Positions 44,451 through 54,834 are shown, numbered from the stretch's first letter. The stretch is DNA of 64,000 nucleotides from Sphingomonas sp. PP-F2F-A104-K0414 (GCF_004340945.1 NZ_SLYD01000006.1:170575-234574), one strand, 5' to 3'. Made by a program: numbers and translations. The notes: generated by a model not told the origin, from the sequence alone.

Positions 44451-47390
44451 ATGAACAAGAGTCTCGTAATCGCACTGCTCGCAAGCAGCGCCCTAGTTCC
44501 GCCTCTTGCGGAGGCGCAGACGTACCAAGCGCCAATCTCGCCGGCCGTTCAGCGCGATGACGCAACGGTGGCCGCCGGACCGTCGGCCGATGCGCCCCCC
44601 ACAGCTGATGCATCGGCAGGGCAGCAGTCCGGACAGGACGATCCGGCCGCCACTGCGGTCGAGGACATCGTCGTCACCGGATCGCGTGTCGCGCGCGCCG
44701 GCTATTCGGCTCCGACCCCCGTGACGATGCTGTCCACCGACAGCTTGAATGCGAAGGCCCCTGGCACGTTGGCGGACGGGCTGAACCAGTTGCCCGTCTT
44801 CACCGGGTCAATCAGCAACGCACAGGATCGTGGCTCGAACGCCGGGCGGGTACGGACGGGAAACTACCTAAACCTGCGCTCCCTTGGCCCACAACGCGTT
44901 CTGATCCTTCAGGACGGGCTCCGCCTGCCGCCGACGGGCAACGCGGGCGGCACCGACGCCAACATGATACCGCAACTGCTAATCGAGCGGGTCGACGTCG
45001 TGACCGGTGGCGCGTCCGCCGCCTATGGCTCGGACGCGGTATCCGGCGTGGTCAACTTCGTGCTGGATAAGAAGTTCACTGGCCTGAAGCTGCTCGGCCA
45101 GGCCGGCATCTCGACGCGCGGCGACAGCGGATCGACGCGGATTGGCGCAGCCTTTGGTAAAAGCTTCCTGGACGACAAGCTTCATGTCATCGGCAGTGCC
45201 GAGCGATATCATTCGGATGGCATCGCACTGAAGTCGTCGCGCGCCGGTATCAACGAGAACTATGCGGTGATCGGTTCCGGCACTACGGCCGATCCCTTCA
45301 GGAACGTCGCCAACGTGCGGTTCTCCACGGTCGCCGATGGCGGCTACATCGTGGATGGACCGCTCCGGGGGCAGCAATTCCTCCCGAACGGTCGGGTAGG
45401 CCCCTTCAACGCCGGCACGCCCACGGGTCGCGCGGGTCTGGCGTTCGGTGGCGATGGGACGGTCTTCCCAGCGGATCGGAGTACGTTGAGCGCGGCAGCG
45501 ACGACCGAGCAGTATCTGGGGCGGGTATCGTACGACCTGGGCAGCGACATCACCGCCTACGTCCAAGGAACGTACAACCGAGCGGTGAATTCGGACTCGC
45601 CGCAGCCGGTCACGCGCAACGGTGCGACCGCCAGCACGCGGATCTTTGCGGAGAACGCGTTCCTGAACCCGGCAGATCGCTCTCTGCTTGGAGCCACGCC
45701 CAGCTTCACGACGGGCCGTTTCCTCGCCGACTTCCCCTTCTATTCGGCGCGGCAGAAGACCCAGTCGGCGATCGGCACCGCGGGTTTGGACGGACGGTTC
45801 GGCAGCAGCAGCTTCAAATGGGACCTGAACTACACCTATGGCTGGACTCGCCTGGACTCGTCGGCACGCGATCTGAACCTGCCGCGGTACTACGCCGCGG
45901 TCGACGCCGTGCGAAATTCAGCAGGGCAGATCGCGTGCCGGATCACCGTCACCAATCCCGGCCTGCAGGACGGCTGCGTTCCGCTCAATATCCTCGGCGT
46001 CGGAAACGCGTCGCAAGCGGCGATGTCGTATGTGATGCAGCAGACGTTCTGGCGCGCGACCAACACCATGCACGACGCGCAGGGAAGCATTTCGGGAGAA
46101 CCGTTTTCGACTTGGGCTGGTCCGGTATCGATAGTCGTCGGCGGAGAATACCGCCGTCAGACGCTGGATCAGGTCAGCAATAGCAACCCGGCGACGCCAC
46201 CCGACTTCACCGGCATCCGGGGCGTGCCGACCAATGCCGGCGCATTCTCGTTCACCAACGTCCCGTTCGCCAAGGGCAGGTACACCATCAAGGAGGGTTT
46301 CGGCGAGATCGTCCTGCCGCTTGCGAAGGACTCCGTCATCGGCAAGTCACTCGATTTGAACGGCGCGTTCCGGTACACGGACTATTCCACATCCGGCTCG
46401 GTCCAGACATGGAAATTGGGCGGCACTTATGAACCGGGCGCAGGCCTCAAGGCGCGAGTGACCCTGTCGCGCGATATCAGGGCACCCACCCTCTACGAGC
46501 TGTTCGCCGGCCCTTCTTTGCGGGTCCAGAGCTACTCGGACAAGCTCACCAACCAGCTCGCCCAGTACAACGAGGTGAATCAAGGCAACCCCAACCTGAC
46601 GCCGGAAATCGGGTCGACGCTGACTGCCGGCTTGGTCTTCCAGCCGACGTTCCTGCCTGGGTTCGCGATCTCGGCGGACTACTACCGCATCAGGATCAGG
46701 GACGCGATCGCCAGCCAGTATACGAGCGTCCAGGTGCTCGACCTTTGCGCCAACAGCAACTACGCCAGCCCGGTCTGCAGCCAAGTCGTCAGGCCACTCG
46801 GCCCGACCAACACCTCGGCCGCGAATTTCCCAAGTCGAGTCAACATATTCCAGACGAACGTTGCCAGTGTCCGCACCAAGGGGCTGGACGTGGAAGCGTC
46901 GTACCGGACGTCATTGTTCGGCGGCAGCCTTTCGAGCCGGCTGCTGACGACGAGGCTGTTTAGCTACACCTCGCAGAGCGTTGCCGGATCCGCCCCGCTC
47001 GAATACGCTGGCAACGCCGACTTCTCCGATACCGGGAACCAGCCCTTTCCAATGCCGAAATGGAGGGGCACGCTCGATCTGACCTATACAAACGGCGGCT
47101 TCACGATCAGTGGGCAAGAACGCTACATCGGCAGCTATAATCGTTCGAAGATCTTCGTGTACGACAAGAACAAGGTCGGTGCCGTCGCATATACCGATTT
47201 AAACCTAAGCTACGATATCAAGACAGCGTCCGGAACATTCCAGGTTTTCACAACGGTGAACAATCTATTCGACCGGGGATATCCGATCACCGGGATCGGA
47301 TCGAATCCCGGTCTCGCCATCTCGACGTTCCGTTCGATCTACGACGTTACTGGCCGATACATAACAACTGGCGTCCGTATCCGCCTTTAG
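44451..47390 (+). CDS. Large TonB-dependent receptor of the sugar-acid locus
   Basis: 979 aa from the ATG at 44451 (GGGGAGAG upstream); the open frame continues upstream through two hairpins, so the earlier start is rejected. The signal peptide ends PLAEAQ. A disordered Ala/Pro/Asp segment precedes the TonB box EDIVVTGSRVARAGY and plug (LNQLPVFTGS, RSLGPQRVLILQDG, RVDVVTGGASAAYGSDAVSG). The barrel ends GRYITTGVRIRL. This class is expanded in sphingomonads for carbohydrate or aromatic uptake. A terminator follows at 47398-47433. Confidence 0.9.
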   Translation: MNKSLVIALLASSALVPPLAEAQTYQAPISPAVQRDDATVAAGPSADAPPTADASAGQQSGQDDPAATAVEDIVVTGSRVARAGYSAPTPVTMLSTDSLNAKAPGTLADGLNQLPVFTGSISNAQDRGSNAGRVRTGNYLNLRSLGPQRVLILQDGLRLPPTGNAGGTDANMIPQLLIERVDVVTGGASAAYGSDAVSGVVNFVLDKKFTGLKLLGQAGISTRGDSGSTRIGAAFGKSFLDDKLHVIGSAERYHSDGIALKSSRAGINENYAVIGSGTTADPFRNVANVRFSTVADGGYIVDGPLRGQQFLPNGRVGPFNAGTPTGRAGLAFGGDGTVFPADRSTLSAAATTEQYLGRVSYDLGSDITAYVQGTYNRAVNSDSPQPVTRNGATASTRIFAENAFLNPADRSLLGATPSFTTGRFLADFPFYSARQKTQSAIGTAGLDGRFGSSSFKWDLNYTYGWTRLDSSARDLNLPRYYAAVDAVRNSAGQIACRITVTNPGLQDGCVPLNILGVGNASQAAMSYVMQQTFWRATNTMHDAQGSISGEPFSTWAGPVSIVVGGEYRRQTLDQVSNSNPATPPDFTGIRGVPTNAGAFSFTNVPFAKGRYTIKEGFGEIVLPLAKDSVIGKSLDLNGAFRYTDYSTSGSVQTWKLGGTYEPGAGLKARVTLSRDIRAPTLYELFAGPSLRVQSYSDKLTNQLAQYNEVNQGNPNLTPEIGSTLTAGLVFQPTFLPGFAISADYYRIRIRDAIASQYTSVQVLDLCANSNYASPVCSQVVRPLGPTNTSAANFPSRVNIFQTNVASVRTKGLDVEASYRTSLFGGSLSSRLLTTRLFSYTSQSVAGSAPLEYAGNADFSDTGNQPFPMPKWRGTLDLTYTNGGFTISGQERYIGSYNRSKIFVYDKNKVGAVAYTDLNLSYDIKTASGTFQVFTTVNNLFDRGYPITGIGSNPGLAISTFRSIYDVTGRYITTGVRIRL

Positions 47391-47397
47391 GCGTGAT

Positions 47398-47433
47398 CTC
47401 CGGCGACGGCTATCGCCTTCGCCGGAGCATTTT
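47398..47433 (+). terminator. Rho-independent terminator after the TonB receptor
   Basis: CTCCGGCGA (47398-47406) pairs perfectly with TCGCCGGAG (47419-47427), followed by CATTTT. It lies eight bases after the receptor stop codon and separates it from the SDR gene. Confidence 0.75.
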
Positions 47434-47526
47434 CGAACGGACTGCGGAACCGATACTACTCGGAATCCGATCTAAATTGACCTGCGGCGCCAAGATGACC
47501 AGGCGTCACCGCTGGAGACCAACAGC

Positions 47527-48312
47527 ATGTCATCTCTTTTAAGTTTCGCCACTGTCCGTGCGATCTATCCTAGCCTTTCGGGCAAGCGAGTTCTCGTCAC
47601 GGGGGGCGGTTCCGGTATCGGCGAAGGTCTCGTGGAAGCCTTCGTCGCTCAGGGATGTCGCGTCGCTTTCGTCGACATCGCGGACGATGCCAGCAAGGCC
47701 CTGGTCTCCCGCCTGAGTTCCGACGCGGCGTATGTCCCTCTCTACCTTCACTGCGACCTCAGCGATCTGGCCAATTTGAAGACGGCGATCACGGACCTTG
47801 CCGAATCCCTTGGGGGGATCGACATCCTCATCAACAACGCCGGCAACGACGATCGACACGCGCTTGAGGACGTGACGCCCGAGTATTGGGACCAGCGCCT
47901 GAACGTCAATCTTCGCCATCAGTTCTTTGCAGCCCAAGCTGCTGCTCCGTCGATGAAGCGTGCCGGCGGTGGCGTCATCCTAAATTTTGGATCGATAAGT
48001 TGGCACTTGGGCTTGCCCGAGCTCGTCCTTTACCAAACATGTAAGGCCGCCATCGAAGGCCTTACTCGTGGCTTGGCGCGTGATCTCGGAAGCGATAACA
48101 TTCGAGTGAACACGATCGTACCGGGCAACGTTCAGACTCCCCGTCAAGAGCTATGGTATACGCCCGAGGGTGAGGCAGCGATCGTTTCTGCACAGTGCTT
48201 AAAAAACAGGGTGCAACCAGCCGATGTTGCGGCGTTAGTTCTATTTCTCGCGTCGGACGATGCGAAAATGTGCACTGGTCATGACTACTTTGTCGATGCG
48301 GGGTGGCGATAA
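47527..48312 (+). CDS. SDR-family dehydrogenase, probable sugar dehydrogenase
   Basis: 261 aa. The Rossmann NAD(P) motif TGGGSGIGEG, DINN-type LINNAGND, the Ser in LNFGSISWH, the YQTCK (YxxxK) active site, and NTIVPGNVQTPR followed by a C-terminal FVDAGWR make this a classical SDR. In this locus it would oxidise an aldose to its lactone, feeding the dehydratase and aldolase. It is separated from the receptor by a terminator, so it has its own promoter. Confidence 0.87.
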   Translation: MSSLLSFATVRAIYPSLSGKRVLVTGGGSGIGEGLVEAFVAQGCRVAFVDIADDASKALVSRLSSDAAYVPLYLHCDLSDLANLKTAITDLAESLGGIDILINNAGNDDRHALEDVTPEYWDQRLNVNLRHQFFAAQAAAPSMKRAGGGVILNFGSISWHLGLPELVLYQTCKAAIEGLTRGLARDLGSDNIRVNTIVPGNVQTPRQELWYTPEGEAAIVSAQCLKNRVQPADVAALVLFLASDDAKMCTGHDYFVDAGWR

Positions 48313-48452
48313 AGCACCAGAAAAGGTTGGGGTTTCATCACAACCTGATAATCAATCCGTATCAGACCTTACCCGATTACGTTCGAGTTCAGTAATTCAG
48401 AACGCAGGCGGCAGCTAAACAGCAGTTTATCCTATTTCCTTGATGTAGCGGT

Positions 48453-48513
48453 GACCCAGTTGCGGTCATTCGCGTGCGCTTTCTTGCTCCCCAAATTGGG
48501 ACTTTCGTTCAGG
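48453..48513 (+). repeat. 61-bp dispersed element, copy 4
   Basis: Begins GACCCAGTTGCGGTCATTCG and ends ACTTTCGTTCAGG, with CCCCAAATTGGG in the second half. It lies between the convergent SDR and binding-protein genes. Confidence 0.7.
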
Positions 48514-48579
48514 TTGCCAAAGTACAGATTTTGCTTGCGAGTTTGCTAGTGTGCCTCGCTGAGTAGGGACTCCGCTATG

Positions 48580-49587
48580 CTAACCCGCCTGTAACGCCCT
48601 CAACGTTTCCTCCGCGCTCCTCGAAAGCGCATTGATCCCGGCGCCGACGATGTACCACGTCTTAGGATCGAGATAGATCACCCGCCCGGCCTTCCACGCG
48701 CTAGTGGCAGCAACAGCAGCATTCGCCGCGAGTTTTTCGGTAATCGTGCTGGGTTCGCCACCGGTAGCAGCGTTGCGGTCGATAACGAAAATCCAAGTGG
48801 GATTGGTGGCAAGTGCTGTTGCTAACGCCTTCTGCTGAGTATCTCGTAGGGCACTCGCCTCAGGCGAGCCCATTGCGGGGCGTACATCGCGTGCCGAGGC
48901 CGATGGTGACCGCTTTACCGCTGGGATGGCGGAACGGATACCGATGAAATCATAAGCATGGCCAAACCGATCGCCCGGTGCCTGAACCGTTACACTCTCT
49001 CCCGCCCCGAACAGAAGCAGACCAGTTCCGGCCTTGCCTGCCTGTGCGTGCAATCTCCCGACCAGCGCCGCGAACGCGGCGGTCCGGCGATCAGCGCGCC
49101 GCTCGACGTGGAAGATCCGACCGAGCGTTCGCGTGTTGGCGATAGTCAGCGCGGCAAGATCCGTAGACGACGACGACATATCGATCGTCGGCGCGATGCC
49201 GGTGAGCGCGTCATAGGCCTTGGACGAGCGGCCCCCAATCACAATCAGATCGGGCCGCAGCTCCGTCAAAGCCGGAATGTCCGGGTCGAACACCGTGCCG
49301 ACATTACGATATTTTGCATCGGCATACTGAGCCAGATGCGCCGGAAATTTGCTCTTGCCCTCTGCGCCTTGGGGAACCCCGGCAACCGCTTCCACGCCGA
49401 GCGCGCGCAGAATGTCGAGGGACGCGAGATCGAAGACCGCGGCCTTGGTAGGCGCGGCGTGAAGCACGATCTCGCCTTTGGCGTGCGGCACGACCACGTC
49501 CTTCGCGGACGCTGATCCAGTTGCCAACGTCGCACCCAGCAGGCCGACAACAAGCGTTTTCGTCAGCAACGTATAGCTACTCAACAT
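48580..49587 (-). CDS. Periplasmic siderophore-binding protein of an ABC importer
   Basis: 335 aa. A signal peptide ends GSASAKD, with no lipobox. The type III periplasmic-binding fold shows KAAVFDLASLDILRALGVEA, RPDLIVIGGRSSKAYDAL and VDRNAATGG-like segments of FatB/CeuA-type catechol-siderophore binders. No permease or ATPase gene is next to it. It lies downstream of, and co-directional with, a FepA-like receptor and a LysR gene, so it is probably the periplasmic step of that uptake route. Confidence 0.83.
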   Translation of the reverse strand: MLSSYTLLTKTLVVGLLGATLATGSASAKDVVVPHAKGEIVLHAAPTKAAVFDLASLDILRALGVEAVAGVPQGAEGKSKFPAHLAQYADAKYRNVGTVFDPDIPALTELRPDLIVIGGRSSKAYDALTGIAPTIDMSSSSTDLAALTIANTRTLGRIFHVERRADRRTAAFAALVGRLHAQAGKAGTGLLLFGAGESVTVQAPGDRFGHAYDFIGIRSAIPAVKRSPSASARDVRPAMGSPEASALRDTQQKALATALATNPTWIFVIDRNAATGGEPSTITEKLAANAAVAATSAWKAGRVIYLDPKTWYIVGAGINALSRSAEETLRALQAG

Positions 49588-49699
49588 GCGTCGATCTCTT
49601 CCTTAATGCTGTTGCCGTCGGCCTACCAATGTCCCTTCAGTAAGCTCTGCTACCGGGACGAAATCTGGGTAACCGTCAGAGCCAAAGTGTAGCCCAAAG

Positions 49700-51685
49700 C
49701 TAGAACCGCGTGCCGATCCCCAGCCAAATCCGTGCTGGATCGATGACGTACCCGAACCGGTCATAGCTCAAGCGCTTGTCCAGTACGTTCTGCATGCCGC
49801 CATGCAGCGTGAACCGAGGCGAGACCTTGTACGATGCGCCGATATCGACGGTCGTGTAGGACGGTGCGACGGTCGCGTTGCCGCTAATCTGCGCCTCGGT
49901 GATTGCCTCTTCGCCACGGAATATGCCGCGGATATAGCCGCTCAATCGAGTTGTCGGCTTCCAGTTTAGCGAGGCGCTCGCCTGCTGCTTGGGCGTATCG
50001 TTCAACGCCGCACCGATATTGGCACCACTCAGCTGCTCGGAGTCCGTGAGCGTACCGGTCGCATTGACCCTTAGCGTAGAGGTCAGCGGCACGTCGATCG
50101 TCGCCTCGATTCCGCGGACCTTTGCCTTGTCGACGTTGACATAGGTGGTCGGTGGCCGCCCGATCGAGCTTAGCGGCTCGCCGCTGCACCACGCCGCAGC
50201 TACGACACAGGTCACCCGCGTGATCTTGTCGTCGAACCGCGTGTCGTAGGCGGTCAGGCTGGCCTGGAACGTGCCGCCGTCGAACAACAATCCGGCCTCG
50301 ATCGTCCGCGAAGTCTCCGCCTCCAGATCGGGGTTGCCGTAGATCGTACCGCCGCGGCTCGACTGGCCCCAGTCCGGCAGCGTCTGGCGCAGGTTCGGCG
50401 CGCGAAAGCCTTGTGAATAACCGCCCTTCAGCGTGAAGGCCCGGTCGATGTTCCACACGGCATAGACCCGCGGCGTCCAGTTCGTGCCATATTGCTGGTC
50501 GTCGTCCATCCGCAGGCCGCCGGTCAGCCGGAGTCCGGTCAGCACCGTCAGCTCGTTTTCGGCGAACACGGCCACCTGCCGTCGGCTTGCGCCGTCGCGC
50601 GTTGATCCCGCAAGGAGGTTGCCGACCGTGTCCGTCAGATCCTCGTTGCGGTAATAGGCACCGACGCTCAAGGCGTTGGCGGGCAGCGGCACCATCCAGA
50701 TTGACTGCGCGATCGTGTTCTTGATCCGTTTGCCGTCCTGCAGGCTCTTCGCATCCTCAAGCTGCAGATAGCTTTCCGACGTTGCGAAGCCCCAGCGCCC
50801 GGAATGACTGATCGAGCCGACATAGCGCCGTTGTGCCTGAACGTTTTCCATACCGGTCGGCACCGTCGCGCTGGTCGCGACCGTCTTGCCCGCTGTTGCG
50901 GTCACGGTCTGTCGGTAATACCCCAGTTCGGCGAGAAAGCTGTGGTCGGGCCCTGCGTTCCATCCGAGCTTCCCCGCCAGACTCTCGTCCCGGCGCTCTG
51001 GCGTGCCGCCAATGACGCTGTCCTCGCCGCGTCGGGTCGCAGCCCCCTGAACCTGGATACCGACCGAGCCGGCGATCGGACCGGACAGGTAGAAGTTGCC
51101 GTCGGCTACGTTGCCGTAATCGGAGCCCAGTTGCATCGTGCCGTTGACCCGAGCGCTGCCGCGCCATGTCTTGGCGATGCGCCGCGTGATGATGTTGACG
51201 ACACCGCCCATCGCGTCCGACCCGTACAGGGAGGACATCGGTCCGCGTACCACCTCGATCCGCTCGATCGCCTCGAGCGGCGGCAATTGCCCGCCCTCCG
51301 ATATGTTGCCGCCGTTGGTTCGCGTTTCGCGGCTCGACAAGCGCTTACCGTCTACGAGGATCAGCGTATATTGGGGCGCCATGCCGCGGATCGATATGTC
51401 GCGACTATTGCCCTCGCCCGGCGTAACGGTAACGCCCGGGATCTCCAGCAAGGCATCGGTCACTTCGCGATAGGGCAGGCGGTCCAGATCCTCGCGAGTC
51501 AGCACGCTGATCGATGCCGGTGCGTCCTTGACCTGTTGCTCGCGACCGCCCGAAGCGGTCACGACGATCTCATCGGCACGGGTCGTCTGGCCTTGCGAAT
51601 CCGGCGCTGGGTCCGACGCAAGCGCGGATGTGGAGCAAGCGAGCGCGATGAGCGCCGCCGAGGAGCGGTTTAAGATGATCGGCAT
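49700..51685 (-). CDS. TonB-dependent receptor, catecholate-siderophore type
   Basis: 661 aa from the ATG at 51683-51685. The signal peptide ends TSALAS. TonB box DEIVVTASGG, plug motifs SISVLTREDLDRLPYREVTD, DISIRGMAPQYTLILVDGKR and RIEVVRGPMSSLYGSDAMGG, and a barrel ending RIWLGIGTRF with terminal Phe. The plug most resembles FepA/CirA/IroN-type receptors. Its partner is the binding protein downstream; the LysR gene lies 97 bases upstream on the same strand. Confidence 0.9.
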   Translation of the reverse strand: MPIILNRSSAALIALACSTSALASDPAPDSQGQTTRADEIVVTASGGREQQVKDAPASISVLTREDLDRLPYREVTDALLEIPGVTVTPGEGNSRDISIRGMAPQYTLILVDGKRLSSRETRTNGGNISEGGQLPPLEAIERIEVVRGPMSSLYGSDAMGGVVNIITRRIAKTWRGSARVNGTMQLGSDYGNVADGNFYLSGPIAGSVGIQVQGAATRRGEDSVIGGTPERRDESLAGKLGWNAGPDHSFLAELGYYRQTVTATAGKTVATSATVPTGMENVQAQRRYVGSISHSGRWGFATSESYLQLEDAKSLQDGKRIKNTIAQSIWMVPLPANALSVGAYYRNEDLTDTVGNLLAGSTRDGASRRQVAVFAENELTVLTGLRLTGGLRMDDDQQYGTNWTPRVYAVWNIDRAFTLKGGYSQGFRAPNLRQTLPDWGQSSRGGTIYGNPDLEAETSRTIEAGLLFDGGTFQASLTAYDTRFDDKITRVTCVVAAAWCSGEPLSSIGRPPTTYVNVDKAKVRGIEATIDVPLTSTLRVNATGTLTDSEQLSGANIGAALNDTPKQQASASLNWKPTTRLSGYIRGIFRGEEAITEAQISGNATVAPSYTTVDIGASYKVSPRFTLHGGMQNVLDKRLSYDRFGYVIDPARIWLGIGTRF

Positions 51686-51782
51686 GAAGGTTCCCGTTTG
51701 CTGCTTGCTATTGCAAGTCGTTCGCAACTCTATGCGTTGGGATACAATAAGGGGCCAGACCCCAAATCCGAATAAGCCATAT

Positions 51783-52703
51783 TCAGCTTGCGGATGCACA
51801 ATACCGGGTCAGCATGTCCGCCAGCCAGATCACCGCACGGTCACGCACACTGCGGTCATGCCACAGCAACCGATAATCGAGATTGTCGATGGCAACGGGT
51901 GCGGGCCTGGTTGCCAGGCCATAGCTGGCGGCGAACCGCATGGCCGCGCGTGTCGGCAGCGTCATCAGCACGTCGCTGCCCGCGATAAGTGACGGTGCAG
52001 CATGAAAATACGGAAGCCGCACGGTGACGCGGCGCTCGCCGCTGCGCGCGCCCAGCCGGACCTCGACCCCGTCTACCGCGAGGTCGCTGACTACGATGCC
52101 GACATGCGGCCATGCGAAGAACGCATCCAGCGTCAGCGCATCGTCCGACGTGGCAAGATCATGCCCTGCCCGCATGATGCAGGTATAGGTATCGGTAAAC
52201 AGCGATCGACCGCGCACCGCGGGATGGTCGGACCCCAGTCCGGAAATGATGAGGTCGATCTCTCCCGACGCCATCTTCTGCATCATGTCCGCGCTGAACG
52301 GGACGATATCGACCGTCAGCAACGGAGCACCGATCGTGATGGCCTCCAGTGCTGGCGCGATGACTGTGAGCACGCCGTAATCCGTCGATGCGATCCGAAA
52401 GCAACGATCGAGTGCAGCAGGATCGAATGTAGGCGAATGAAGCAGTGCGGAGGTCGATGCTAGCCATTGTTCGACAGGAGCGACCAGCTCGTCAGCCCGG
52501 TGCGTCCGCTGCATCCCGCCGTTGGTTCGCACCAGGAGTGGATCCCCGAGGATCTGTCGTAGCTCGGCGAGCGAGCGGCTGATCGTGGGCTGGCTCAGTC
52601 CAAGCCTGCGTGCCGTCCCGGTTACGCTCTTCGTCTGCAGCAGCACGGCCAGCGTGGCGAGCAGATTAAGATCGATATGCCCAGGAAGGATACGGTGCTC
52701 GCT
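51783..52703 (-). CDS. LysR-type regulator with an irregular start
   Basis: Conventional start is the GTG at 52644-52646 (287 aa), but recognisable LysR sequence, HIDLNLLATLA, precedes it in frame. There are 19 codons between an in-frame stop (52704-52706) and that GTG, and none is ATG, GTG or TTG. The HTH reads SVTGTARRLGLSQPTISRSL, followed by the substrate-binding domain (FRIASTDYGVLTVIAPAL). Starting at the GTG would remove the first half of helix 1. It probably regulates the receptor gene downstream, or has lost its start. Confidence 0.7.
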   Translation of the reverse strand, partial: SEHRILPGHIDLNLLATLAVLLQTKSVTGTARRLGLSQPTISRSLAELRQILGDPLLVRTNGGMQRTHRADELVAPVEQWLASTSALLHSPTFDPAALDRCFRIASTDYGVLTVIAPALEAITIGAPLLTVDIVPFSADMMQKMASGEIDLIISGLGSDHPAVRGRSLFTDTYTCIMRAGHDLATSDDALTLDAFFAWPHVGIVVSDLAVDGVEVRLGARSGERRVTVRLPYFHAAPSLIAGSDVLMTLPTRAAMRFAASYGLATRPAPVAIDNLDYRLLWHDRSVRDRAVIWLADMLTRYCASAS

Positions 52704-52783
52704 TTATACCAATAACTAATGCGAGGCGCTATCAACAGCTGACGGCTTTTGCAACTCGAGCAGTGTCACGCGAACGCACAGTT

Positions 52784-54826
52784 TCAGAGTAGCACCGTCG
52801 CGCCAATCCGTACCATCCTGGGTTCGACGGCGCGGCTGTGGATATCTTCGATACCTTCGACCGGCTCGCCTGGCAGACGGGACCCATAGAAATAATCCGC
52901 GTCGGCGCGCGCGGTGTCGAAGACGTTGAGCAGCTCCGCGGACATTTCTATGCGACCGAACCGGCGTGTCGCGCGCAGGTTGACGACAGTGGTGGCGGGG
53001 GATCGAACACTGTTGTCTTCCACCAACGAGCGGCGCCCCAGATAACGCACGCGCAATGCCGCGTCGAAGCGGTTGAACATCGTCGCCAAGCCGAATTCAC
53101 CCGCTTGCTCCAGGGCGTTGGGAATGCGGTCTGCTCCCGGCGCATCTACGAACCGCGCGTGATTGGTGGCGTAGACTGCGTCGATCGCCAGCCAGCGCAC
53201 GGGCTTGAGGTAGGCGGTAATTTCGTAGCCACGGCGTCGGCTCGGGCCGGTCGGACTGACCGTGCCGTCGTCGCCCGAATAAACCAGTTCGCTCGATGCC
53301 CGACTCCACCACCGATCGATCGACAGGACGAGGGGACCACGCTCGAACTTTGTGCCCATCTCGTATCCGGTCGCACGCGCAAGCGCTGGTGTCGCATCAG
53401 TCGGGGCGGTCACACCGCGAACCGCATTGGAATGGAAGCCCTGCCCAAAATTCGCATAGACCGCCCATCCACGCGCGACTTGGGCGCTGGCGCCGGCTTT
53501 CGGTGTGGCGATGGTATCGCTTACCGCACCGCTAAACCCGTTGCCGGCGCGGGCCGTGGTTCGGAACCGAAAATGGTCGATCCGCGCGCCAGCGAGCAGG
53601 CTAATCCGATCTCCAGGCTTCCAATTGGCTTCGATATGCCCGCCGAGCGATGTCTCGGCTGCGTCGACTAGACTGGTTGTCCCGATCCGCTCACCGAATC
53701 GCGTATGATACAGACCGAGGCCATCGATCCGGTCGGTCTGGCCGTCGGCGCCGATCGTCAGCTTCAGTTGATCGCCGAGATCGAATCGTCGGGTAATCCG
53801 ACCGCCAAAAGTCCAGCGGTTTTCGGCCTGTTCCAGTTCGTCACCGCGGACCGGATCGTTCAAGAAGAATGTGAAGTTGGATAACAGGTCGAACCGGTAA
53901 TGCTGCACATAGGCCGTCACCGTCAGCCGGTCACCGGCCAAACCCAGAGTAAAGATCTCCCGGTTCGTGCTGCCGCGCAGGAACGGATCCAGCGTGCCGA
54001 ATCTGTCGGGGATGTGGTTACCGATGGCGCGGACAGGTATCTGCTCGGTTGGTTGCCAGCGCGCATCGTACAGCGACAAGCTCGCACGCAGCGTGCCCAT
54101 TCCGGTTTCGATCGTATATTTGCCGAACGCACCGACGTGGCGCAGCCGTTCAGGCAACTCCCAACGGCCATCGCTTGCCTTCACTTCGGTCGCGAGCAAC
54201 AGCGTCCCCGGACCTGCGTCAAGCGAACCGCCAACCGCAAGCCGACGGTATCCGTAACTGCCGGCCGTCACTGACGCGAACGCATGCTCGAACCGATCGA
54301 GCGTGTCGAGCGATGCGGCTGCGACGAACGAGAAGTCGCCATCGGCGGCCCTATAGGGTCCTTTGCGATAGGCGATGCGATCGACCGTCTCCGGGATCAG
54401 ACCGTTCAGATCCAGATAGCCGTGACCGTGCGCGTGGCTGCGCAGATTGTACGGCATTCCATCTACCGCGATGCTTAAATCGGTACCGTGATCTAGGTTG
54501 TAGCCACGGATGAGATACTGCGCGGCCTTGCCGCCCCCCGAATGCTGGACGGCGATCATCCCGGGCACGGCTTCGGCCAGCTCGCTAGTGCGCAATAGCG
54601 GGCGGCTGCGCAGTTCTCCACCCGAAACGACGCCCTCGCTTGCGGACTGGGCCGTACCGATGCGGTGCTCGCTGCGGCCGGTCACGACGATATCGGGATA
54701 ACTTCGGTCGGGGATCGGCGTCCCGGATGTCGTTTGCGCAACTTGCCCCGGTTCCGGTTCCGCCCCCTGTCTCTGCTCCGCTGCAACAGGCGCAGTGGCC
54801 ATCATCAAGGCGGTCACGATCATCAT
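52784..54826 (-). CDS. TonB-dependent receptor under probable MntR control (manganese?)
   Basis: 680 aa from the first ATG of a pair at 54826. A short signal peptide ends APVAA. TonB box DIVVTGRSEH, plug IRGYNLDHGTDLSIAVDGMP, then a His-rich NLRSHAHGHGYLDLNG loop, and a barrel ending MVRIGATVLL. An MntR-like box lies 28 bases upstream and the mntR gene is next on the same strand. Outer-membrane manganese receptors of this class exist in alphaproteobacteria (MnoT), but the metal here is inferred. Confidence 0.82.
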   Translation of the reverse strand: MMIVTALMMATAPVAAEQRQGAEPEPGQVAQTTSGTPIPDRSYPDIVVTGRSEHRIGTAQSASEGVVSGGELRSRPLLRTSELAEAVPGMIAVQHSGGGKAAQYLIRGYNLDHGTDLSIAVDGMPYNLRSHAHGHGYLDLNGLIPETVDRIAYRKGPYRAADGDFSFVAAASLDTLDRFEHAFASVTAGSYGYRRLAVGGSLDAGPGTLLLATEVKASDGRWELPERLRHVGAFGKYTIETGMGTLRASLSLYDARWQPTEQIPVRAIGNHIPDRFGTLDPFLRGSTNREIFTLGLAGDRLTVTAYVQHYRFDLLSNFTFFLNDPVRGDELEQAENRWTFGGRITRRFDLGDQLKLTIGADGQTDRIDGLGLYHTRFGERIGTTSLVDAAETSLGGHIEANWKPGDRISLLAGARIDHFRFRTTARAGNGFSGAVSDTIATPKAGASAQVARGWAVYANFGQGFHSNAVRGVTAPTDATPALARATGYEMGTKFERGPLVLSIDRWWSRASSELVYSGDDGTVSPTGPSRRRGYEITAYLKPVRWLAIDAVYATNHARFVDAPGADRIPNALEQAGEFGLATMFNRFDAALRVRYLGRRSLVEDNSVRSPATTVVNLRATRRFGRIEMSAELLNVFDTARADADYFYGSRLPGEPVEGIEDIHSRAVEPRMVRIGATVLL

Positions 54827-54834
54827 CCATCCAG

